A stretch of 64,000 nt of DNA from Patella vulgata (lineage: Eukaryota > Mollusca > Gastropoda > Patellidae), in assembly GCF_932274485.2 (NCBI RefSeq), contig NC_065884.2:28229540-28293539 (forward strand), written 5' to 3'. A program made the translations under genes and the position numbers. The notes under the pieces are model-generated. The model was given only the letters and a program-made list of their open reading frames with translations. It was not told where the DNA came from and did not search any database. Each line of letters begins with the position of its first letter. The first letter of the stretch is position 1. Below, one piece after another: positions 48,250-59,500 of the stretch.

Positions 48250-51200
48250 ATGTTTCCAGCTTTGATTTTAGCCACTACAGTGGCTTGTGTCAGTGGTTAT
48301 GCTGGATATCAAGAAAGAATACCTAATGGGGGGAATGTTCCCCACTCTTGTAAACCTAATTATTTGTGGAAGGGTGTCGGTCATTTAAACCAAGCTGGTG
48401 GAGGTGACAGAAATCAGTTTGGTAAAGATTTTGCTCAAGCTGGTCATCAGGTAGGATGTATATATATATACTGTATCTTTTTCCCGAGGAATAAAGACTA
48501 TGTTCCCAAAGTATTTCCTGAAAATATAACACTTGTTGTTAGCGTCCAAGAATAGAATCAATACATTCTCCTTTATACATAATGTCAACCCTGTCCCAAC
48601 AATGTCGTGAAGCTACTCATTCGGTAATTCTTAATTTGAGTAAATAAAACTGTTATAGGTCCAGCCCATATTCATCACGATTTTTGTATAAAATATACAA
48701 TTATATAGTTAATATTACAATAATCCATCGTTATACTATAAGACATTCTGTTGATTTGGTTATTATTTTAACATAATTTATTACAATATTGTGAACGGTC
48801 TGTACACAAGTTACAGTACATGTACATAGAACTCTTCAGAAAATAAATAAATAAAAATAAAAAAGGTTATTTTAAATAACTCGCAATATTGACACCAATG
48901 ATCATAAGTAAATAAATATTTACGAGATAAACACTTCCGGTTTCGAAATTAGAGGGGGTTATTCTCGATTTAACCACGCTGGAATCATTAGAACATAAGT
49001 ATATGACGGGGATCTCTTCAGAGTGCATTAATTTCTGGCGAGTGTTTGATTTTAGTTTATCATGTTTTAATCCGTTGGATTGTGTACACAATATGTTTAA
49101 TTTTGTTTAGTATCTAATGACCCCGCAAACGACTTACGTAACGTTGTCAAATCGTTTTGTCTCTTATTTTGACTGAATATTGAATAGTTTCCATGTATGT
49201 GTTATTATTCACGTTAATATATAATATCTGGTGATGATGAAGCCGGACGTCTGCCATGTAGTATGTTATGGGGGAAAATTTGTGCCAGGACTACTGCGTT
49301 TTCGCATACCTGCATTGAAATTTATCTGTCAAGGTTTTTTTTAATGTGTACAAGGGACTGCCACCAATAGAAAGAATAGAACACGTCGATTCCCGACTTA
49401 TATTAATTCATTAATTAGGGTTGTTTTATATATAGTCCTGCTCTGTTAGAGGGAGCATGTTTAGAGAGATTGATAGATATGGTTGGGCTTAGCTATTTAC
49501 AGCCCGATCGGTAAATAGTTATTGAACTTGCTGTCATTTTCAAGTGCAGTGGTATCATGTCAGCTAAAACTCTATATTAAAGATGTTTACATAGTCATCG
49601 TGACATGCAGTTTGCTATTAAATAAATCAAACGAAATGGGCCCGAACAGTCCTTATACCTATTCATTAAATGACATTTAGAAGCACGGTTAACTATTCAT
49701 AACAAAGCACAACACGGGGTATATATTATGGAAGTCTATAACTACCATTCATAATTTCTACTTTTCGCCTCTTCAAAACACGAAAGTCGAAAAGTAGAAG
49801 TTACGACAAAATGTGAGGAGACAACACGCTATACAAGCCAAAATCATCTCGAAAATAGGAAATTAAGAAATAACACACAGCGATAATAGCGCCCCTCGTT
49901 TTTTCCTAATTTCTACTTTTCGACTTGCATTTTGGCTTGTATACCGTCTGGTCGATTTTCGACTTAGTTATATTTTTGTATTTATTGATGTCAGTCGATT
50001 TTCGACTTAGTTATATTTTTGTATTTATTGATGTCAGTAAGAAGGCGCCAACACGATATACAAGCCAAAATGCAACTCGAAAAGTAGAAATTAGGAAATT
50101 AACACACCACGCTATTAGCGACTTTTCGACTTGCATTTTGGCTTGGTATGCGACAGTTGTCCTTGTCAGCCCCCCCCCCCCCCCCGTCCTGCATAACTGA
50201 CAAGGGGAAACCCGCCGGAAAATCTGGATGAACTTTCTCGGCCAATGCAGGGATCGAACACCTGACCTCCACGTCCTGCATTATTGACAAGGGGGTATCC
50301 GCCGGAAAATCTGGATGAACTTTCTCTACCAATGCAGGGATCGAACACCCGACCTCCAGGCTGACTTAACATCCACTCATTGCAAACTAAATCATTTCAA
50401 TAATTCGTTTGCACGTAGGGATCTTTAGCAGTGGATAGAAACTGGGGTTTCCGGAGAAAACCCACAAGGTTGGACAAACAATCCTACTCTCTTGTCATGT
50501 TTAAGCGAGGAATCGAAACCACACCACTTGAATCAATGTCAGACCTTGTGATTTCACGCGCACGTGCTAAACCACTAGACCACCCAACCCTCATGTATGT
50601 TGTTGTATATTGTATATATCGGTACGGGAAATTTGTTTTATAATAGGCCTATATAATAAATTAAATTGTTGTAGCCTAAGGTGTGTTTTTTTTATCAGAC
50701 ATTTTTGGCAGATAAAATATCCCAGTTGGCGGAAAAAAAATATGAACATTTTTTTTATATAAAAATTATTATCCATTTTGACGGAAAAGAATGAAATACC
50801 ATGTGAGCCCTGATTGCATGTATTCAAATGCGACCTGAAAAACTGAGACTACAACAACTTCCGAGGCGAAAAGGCGAAAAGTCGCTTATAGCGTGGTGTG
50901 TTAATTTCCTAATTTCTACTTTTCGAGTTGCATTTTGGTTTTATAGCGTTTTGGCGCCTTCGTACTGACATCAATAAATACAAGCCAAAATGCAAGTCGA
51001 AAAGTAGAAATTAGGAAAAAACGAGGGGCGCTATTATCGCTGTGTGTTATTTCTTAATTTCCTATTTTCGAGTTGATTTTGGCTTGTATAGCGTGTTGTC
51101 GACTCACATTTTGTCGTAACTTCTACTTTACGACTTTTCGACTTTTGTGTTTTGAAGAAGCGTAAAGTAGAAATTATGAATGGTAGTTATAGGCTTCCAT

Positions 51201-53481
51201 AATGTATGAATATAACTACTTGTCTATTATTTAATAACGACGTTTCGTAACACATACAGGTCACGTTTTCAAGTTAATGATAAATATCCGTGTTGTTGTT
51301 GTTTATTACAGATTTAACGTCCAATACAATGAATATGATATTATGGACAGGTTCATTTAATTAAATTGTTAAAAACACAAAATGAAAAAAAAAGGCCTCG
51401 GATACCAAAAGTTCCTTAAAGCACACTGATAAACTCGCTGTCGTGAGAAGAGAGGACGGGTCATCTTCTCCCTTTGACATAATAAAGGTTTTTTTGTTTG
51501 TTTTTTTTTTGGGGGGGGGGGGTGCCATGTATTATTGACTTTATGCTGCTAAGAGAGTCTGACACAATGACTGCTCTTTGAACGGTGGATGACACGAGTC
51601 ACTCAAACGGTGGATGACACGAGCCACTCAAGAGCTGTGAGTATTGCCTTTAGTTCTGCTGTATATATAGAGCATCCATCTGGTAGCCTTTTCGATATAT
51701 TAATATTAAATTCGGGAATGACCATACATAATGCAGATTTGGTAGTGTTTGGATCGTGAGATCCATCCGTGTATATTTTCACATGCGATGACCATTTTTC
51801 GTTTAAGAATTCCCTCGATAGCATGAGAGCGTGTTGTGGATTTTCTTTTTTCTTGACAACGTTACCTAGACTTATGTCATAGTTTGGATTTTAAAAAGTC
51901 CATGGGGCTTGATACCCTGTTAGTAATCTGATAGTGATCTAATCTTACGTCTTTTAATATATCATTTGCTCTGTGACCGAACGGCTGAGTCTCTGATTTG
52001 ACATTTCTTTTGAATTTTTTCCTTGGTGTTTTTGTACACTTAAATGTGGTATAAAAGTCATTTTGCGATCAAAGGTCACTCCAAGAAGCCTTGCCTGATT
52101 TTTAAATTCAGTTTGGCTTACTTAATTCCAGTTTTATAGATGACACTTCGCTATGATCCCTACAGAAGTGCATGCCTACTGTTTTAGTACTTTCAGATAT
52201 ACGAAATCCCCAGTCATTAGACCATTTCGACAATTTGTTTAAGGCTTCTTACAGTCTCGTTCTAACCGTACCGTAGTTATTATCTGCATACCAGATTGAA
52301 CTGTCGTCTGCATAAACCGCTACGTCAATAAGTTTCTTAATGTAGTTATTAGACTGAAGGTCATTAATCATGATATTGAAAAGTGTGGGGTTTATTTGTT
52401 GCTTATTGAGAGATTTACATTAACTTGTATTTGCCTATCGCTTAGAAAATCTTCGATCCAGTGGAACATTCGTCCTGTTACCCCTAGTCCGTGTACTTTT
52501 TTTTAAGTAGGCCATCCACCCAAACTAAGTCAAATGTCTTGGTCAGGTCGACGAATACTGCACAAAGATAATTGTTCTTTTTAGATAGTGAAGTCATGAT
52601 GTCATGCTGTAACCTTACAATATGATCAATGGTGGAGCACCGCTGTCTGTATCCACTTTGATTTGGACTGATTAATCCATTACTTTCACATCAATGTTTT
52701 AGCCTATTATTTACCATGGTCTCAAGTGTTTTACACAACAGGTCAAACTTATCGGCCTGTAAGAACAAGTTTCAATTTTTTATCTTTTAATAGTTTAATC
52801 AACGGGGTTATCCTGCTTCTCTGATAAGGAGAAACCACGCCAGAAAATCCCGATGAACTTTCTCTGTCCTCACAGGGATCGAACACGTGACTCTGATTTA
52901 GCTCATAGGCCCCCTTCATCGGGTTAAATACCTTAGTTATTTTGGGGCTGAGGTAGTAATGCTGTAAGTGGACTAAGCTAGAATACGGTTTTAAGAACGC
53001 TGACGTGAGGAGAGAGGGCGGGTGCTGCACTCTGCTTGAGTTTATATACATGTTGGTAACCAGGTCTGATTTAGAGCGCCCTAAGATTAACCCATTAAAC
53101 AATTAGCACAATAGATTTAATTATAACAATACAGCTTGAAGGTGCTTAAGTTATCTATTTGGTAATTAAAACAATTAGATTAATCAAGATTAGTCGTAGA
53201 TTAACGTCTATAAGAAATGTGTAATAATAATAATAATAATATATATACTAAATGAACATGTCGTTTAATAATAATAAAATATAAAAGCATAATATTTCAC
53301 AATTAATGTTGTATGTACATGTAGAGGTATATTTTACTCTATCACAAGTATAATAAGCAGAGGACTATAAACAGACTTTTTCTGGCATTATTTTTATTCT
53401 TTCTTTTTGTTTTTTCTTTTTTTTTTGTTTGAAAGTTAAATTTCTGGTGACCGGTGAATGCATCTTGAACAGTCTGATTAA

Positions 53482-53513
<32 letters not shown>

Positions 53514-56500
53514 TGAAAGCTTTCATATTCAGTCACGTCATGGGTTGTATAAAGAATTTCAACAAGAAAAAATAATCATTAAAATTGGTCAAAATCTCGC
53601 GAAGTTAATGAGATTTTTCACTCGTAAACAACTTTGTCAGCACGAAACCCGTCAAAGGTAAAATTCGAAATTGTGCCATTTACAAAAACAAAAAACTCGA
53701 CCATGATCCCGTCCATCCAGAAATGTATTCATTTTGGATATATGAGACGTATTCCCCAAACTACGGCCTATTGTTTTCATTTTCATGTCCGTCATCGTGG
53801 ATTTTCACTTTTTCTCATATTCAGATCAAAATGGTGACCATCAGTTGACCAAAATCGAAATTCTGATCCGATATATTTTTAGGCATTCCTTCAAGGATTC
53901 AGAAAATGTAACCCCCATGTCTGTAAGTAAAATATTGCAAAGCCTTGTGGATTTTTCATGTTTCAAGATGGTGGCACTTCCGGTTCAATCGACAGATCTT
54001 TATATTTTGTGAACTCATCAGAACTTTCTTAGCTAGTACAGAAAAAAATTCAAGGCAATCAGACCTATATTTCGCCCATTTTTTTTGAAAATTTAGATCC
54101 TTAATTTCTCCAAGGGGAGATAATTTAGAAAATTTCTAATGACATCTTTCAAGTCGCATTAGTAAGATCTACTAAATATTAAAGAAGTTTTAAAGTTGGT
54201 CTAAACTTCGGGGACGAAATCACAGCGACGAATTTTCGAAATTCGAAAATCTGAAATTGCAGTTGAAAATGATTTTCGTCAAGGTACTCAAAGAAAAAAA
54301 TAATAATAAAATAGGTAAAAAAAATTCACAAAGTGACGACTGTGCATTGTCAATTTTTTCGTTCGAAAAATTCGGTGATTCCGGATTCGTAAAACGTTTT
54401 GAAAATATATTTAATCAAAAGCTGCCACCCATTTTTTTTGGGGGGGGAGGAGGGGGGGTACGTCAAAGTTTCAGAAAGATCCTATAGTTAGATTCTGAGA
54501 AATCCGATTTGCAGAAAGGACACACAAAAAAATAATAATAATAATCTTAACAGAAACAATAAGCTTTCATATGAGATCTTAATAATAATAATTGATTTAT
54601 ATAGCGCCAACAATTCAACTAAGCGAGCTGCTCTCGGGCGCTTTACATATATAAAATTACAACGATCACAACATATTAATCCATAAAAAAGACATAACAG
54701 GAAAAATAACGGAGAACATTATTCAGTACACATGGTAAAAGTCTGACACAAACACAGCTAAAACCATATTCTATCAGTTGAATATTTGATTAAAAAGTTC
54801 GGTTTTGAGATACGTTTTAAACCCTTTAGTAGAATTTCCGCGTTTGGTTTCGTTTGGTATTGAATTCCATATTGAACCAACTATGTCACGTCATGTTTTA
54901 TTAAAAAATTAATTTCTCGCTTACAGAAACTTTTTTGTTTGTGCTACAGAAGGTATTATTTATCAATATATATTTTTAAGGTTTATGGAATCCTTGTTGA
55001 AAATCGTTGGTCTTTCCCTTTAACTTGTACTTGTTGTACTCCGGGCAGGACCATTATTGTTTTCGTCAGTTTGTGGTGAAGTCAAATTTCTGGTGTCCGA
55101 TAAATGCAGTTAAAATAGTCTGATGGGATACGGGTCCACAACATAAGTAAAGCTATATTGGATAACGCGTTTCCGACAGTTTAATTTTCAAAATTTTCGC
55201 GGGAAGGCCCTCCATATATCTCTGGACGAAGCAATTGCACCTTCGGTGCTCACTGGCCGCCGGCTTTGCAGGCCGAGAATGATTTCGGCATTTCATTTTA
55301 GCACCCTCCATCAAAACCTGGGTGGGTATAACGTGGGATTTCGGTTGCCAGACAACATAAATAAAACGGTATTGGACCAGTTTCAAGTTGTTGACTCACG
55401 GCCTGGGGGGAACTCCTTCGGTGCGCTTCGCTCTTGCGGCGCTCTCTGAAGGCAAACGGGATTTTTTTTTCGGGCATTTCATTTCTGCCCCACTCCAGCC
55501 CAATATTCATTTGGCTCACACGCCTATGCCGATATCCAGGACCCATCGGATTGTAGAACTGTAGAATTATTTCAGAGAAGACGTTGTGGATAATGTACAA
55601 ATCGATATGGTATTATGTTATTCTACAATATATTTATTTCAGAAGGATGGTGTATATAATGTATAAATAGATGTATGATATTATGTTATTTTAGTGGACT
55701 GTAGAATTATGTGAGAAAGACTCAGATGGAGATGGTATGAGTAATGGTCAAGAACTGGGAGATCCTAATTGTCAGTGGGAACAAGGGAAAGCACCGGATC
55801 GTGATACACTACTGAGTCATCCGGGTATTTGTGATCCGTGGGGAAGTGCCAAATGTAACGAGACAAATTCCTGGGTTAAATGTGATAGTGATGTTTTAAC
55901 ATGTCCAGCCATTGACGAGGAAGGTGGGTTATTTGACCGATCATTAATTATTGATTTCAGTAGCACCGACTATCAACGTCTTTTAAAAGAAGATAAGCGC
56001 AACTCTTACGCTTTGCATAATATGTGTGTATGTGTTTCTTTCTGTTCTTCAGGTACACAGAGAATGGACCTACGAATGAACTTGACTTCCGTGCCTAATA
56101 AAGAAACGACCTATATGTGCATGTCCTTTGATTTACCTAGTGATGAGGAGTATCATTTGATTGCATCGAAACCCATTATTAATGAATCTAAAGTAATGCA
56201 TCATATGCTGCTATTTGCCTGCGCTGATGGAGGTAACGAACAGTTCCCTATTTATATTGATTATCAGTTGATCAGTAATCCTTCTTGGTGTGGTTTAGAT
56301 TTAAGTTATGCCCACCCGAGAGACTGTATATGTGAAATGCCATCCTAATCTTGTCTTTCCGGACGTTTAACCACCTCGTTAAAATTACTACTTTTTAGCG
56401 AAGGGTTTTGTTTTTACTCGATGAAGGGCATGTGAACCACTGCATTAAATTTCAACTTGAACCTCGTTAACGCAAATGACACTGATTTCAAATATTAGCT

Positions 56501-59500
56501 TAATGGTTAAGAATACATTATTCAAGAGCTAACTCTGTCTATTGCAGGGCTTTCTTTAGACCTTCAATGTTATATAAATTATTAATTATATTCATTTTAT
56601 TATATTCATTTTTCGTTATCTATTTTTGAACTATTATAGCTAGAACGATCAGCTCTTTATCTAAATCTTACATAATGTATCTTTAAACTGAGCTGCATGT
56701 GCGACACGCAATAGATCCATACACGTGGGAGGGGTTGGTCCATTGTCAAATTTGACTCTTCAAGGAAGGGTTGATGAAAACTGCCGCTTGTTTGTTTATC
56801 CTATCCATGTTTGCTTTGCATAAGATTTACTGTTTAGCGTGTGTATGCTTTAGTTTGTTACGTTTAATTTGATCGGGAGACGTGTTCGTCGACTTCAACG
56901 TCAACCGTGGCACTGCAAGAGGAGTGCGTCGGATTGCCCCAAATCGTGATTGGGCGGTTGATTAGGAGCATGCCACGACGAATTGCTGAATGTCTGGGGA
57001 TTGGTGGAGCAATCACTCATTATTAAACGAAAAATCAAAAACTCCATTTTCACTTTTGACAGTGTATCTCTTTGCTAGTGAAATTGGGCCGTCAGATAAG
57101 CCGCCCATTTAGGAACTGTTTATGTTCATGTGTAGGTAATTGGCCTGTTATTAACATTTCCGCAGTTTTGTATTGTTTCTGAATATCCTCTACTTTTTTT
57201 GAAGAGTAGATATATCAATAATTAAAATTAAAAGCCTATCACAATTATTTTATGTATATAAATATTTGAAATGTAAAAACAATAGTTGGTTTATTAACAA
57301 CCAACGGTACTAATGTGAAATATACAATGGTTAGAAAAAGGTCTTTCTGTAGACCAAATGTGGACAGATGCCTACTTTGTAAAGAAAATTTACATATCAT
57401 ATTACATCAGAATGGATACTTTGTTATTTTACCAAAATCATAGTCCTAGCCGTCTTAAAATTGACATATTTTGTAATAACTAAACATGAAAAAAAAGAAT
57501 AAAGCTAAAGCACATAATTTACATGTTTCAGCTCCAGTAATGACGGAACCCAGGGAATGTGGTATGGGCGCTGGCTGTAGTGCTATAATTGGTATGTGGA
57601 CCATTGGGTTAGCAGGTGAATGCTATCATCACGACGCAGGTTTTAGAATAGGAAAGGGGTTTTATAAAAGGGGGCTTATCCAGGTTTGCTATTGCTTAAT
57701 TTCATTTATTGAATACTAAATACATATTGAACCCGCTCCCTAAATTAACAATAGGTCTATTTAAGCCAGAATAATTTGAGGTCATTAATTACCCACCCTT
57801 TACGACCCATTACAATAGCTATATATAGCTATATTATCCAGCTTTGAATTTGTAAACAATCTTTTGCCACTAACAAGTACAATCATTGAATGAATCATAA
57901 GAACTGCAACTGTAGCGTTATTACTTTCTTCTTACCAGACTGTCTTGTGACCCTACCCCTTGAAATCAACAGAAATGGACAAAGCGGATCCTGTTAATTT
58001 TTGGGCCAGATTTGTAACCTCGGATAAGACAGGTTTTCATAAATGAAAAAGGAACTGGCTGGTCGTCATTATCCTAGTAATGACAACGTCGGATCAGCTG
58101 TGAACGACCTTTTTTTAGGGTGGTTGAAGAAAAATTCGTCCTGACTGACATTCTGGCCTTGCAACATCGTTGGCAAAAGTGTGTACACCTCGAAGGGGAC
58201 TATGTAGAAAAAAAAGGAAACCATCGACTCTGTACACGTCTTTACAGATAGGCTTAGTACTTTTCAGCTACATCTCGTAGATATTAACGAAGGCCTATCA
58301 ATACCGTTGTGTTATTTTAGTATCATTGGAATAATCCAGAAAAACGATCTGATCTGAGTGATTCTTCTGGAATGACCATCTATTATACAAAGAATCTACG
58401 AAAATATGATGCTGGTGTATTCAGAATTGGACAGGTGTATCTAGAAATCCCACCCCTGTTGCCTAAAGTTGTCCAGCAGTCAACTTGTAGTGCTAGATGT
58501 ACGAAGAAAATCTTCAAAAAACCTGTCTACCTCACAGGAGGTACAAACCATATGCATTATCTGGGTAAGTAACAAAGTCCTTAAATACAAACTATACCGA
58601 CCCAACATCGACACTAGAAGCCCACAAATACAAAATGTAACCGTGTGTGAATCTTACTAGGATATGTCTTAAAGTGACTGACGTTTCTACAGAAGGTGGT
58701 GCCGTGTAGCAGGATTTTGCTACAGTGGACAATGTATACGTTATTGGTATTCAACAGTCAAGTACTACTACTTAGCGAATAGTATAATAATGCATCTCAG
58801 CAATGTAGTCTGGCTAAAGTCGTCATGAATTGAGTTCAAAGACAAACCACAACGGTGTTTTTTTTTTGATAAGTCAAAATTTTAAATGCTGAAAATACAT
58901 TGCTATGGCTACCTACGATTTGTTCAAGCATATTGTGATGATACACGTTCGTGTATTTATTATACATGTATTTAGGTACAGCCCAACATGTCTTACTGAG
59001 GAGAACTGATGGTACTAAACAGATGTTAACAAATGATCAACCATTTAGATACGATAGTCCTGTTACCCATACGTAAGTCTTTACCTGCATAAATTCGATG
59101 ACAAAGTTTGACCTAGTTTGGGTGTGCTGTATTTCAGTAATAACTTCTCTTACATAAATAAGTAATGGTGATATACATGTATTGATGAATCAAATAACCG
59201 TAATAAAGGATAATCGAAACTTTGTTTATTATTGTAACTACGGTAGTAATAACGACCGAGGCTAACGTAAAATTTAATCGCTAATATCTAAGTTCAGAGT
59301 GAAGCAATTTGACTGAAATTTTCAGCATATTCTCTATTAATTATCTATTTTTTAACTATATATAATAGCGAGGATTGCCATCTATTTATCTAATCGTATC
59401 TAATGCCCCTTTAAATTATACATTATTGGTTAAATTTGAACTCTCAACCACGTTAGAGCTTTTTTACACCATTGGGAATACTCCATGATTTAAAACAAGT

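Larger units (their letters stand above)
49725..51260. mobile_element. ~1.5-kb fold-back in intron 1 of copy B
   Basis: Left arm ~49725-50132 and right arm ~50873-51215 are imperfect inverse copies (ATAACTACCATTCATAATTT versus AAATTATGAATGGTAGTTAT). Each is built from repeats of CTAATTTCTACTTTTCGACT and GCATTTTGGCTTGTATA in both orientations. SINE pieces (50186-50592) fill the loop. Outside the right arm, reading on the minus strand, a GTGAC/GTTAC stem is followed by GAAACGTCG, as in the other fold-backs. Confidence 0.75.
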
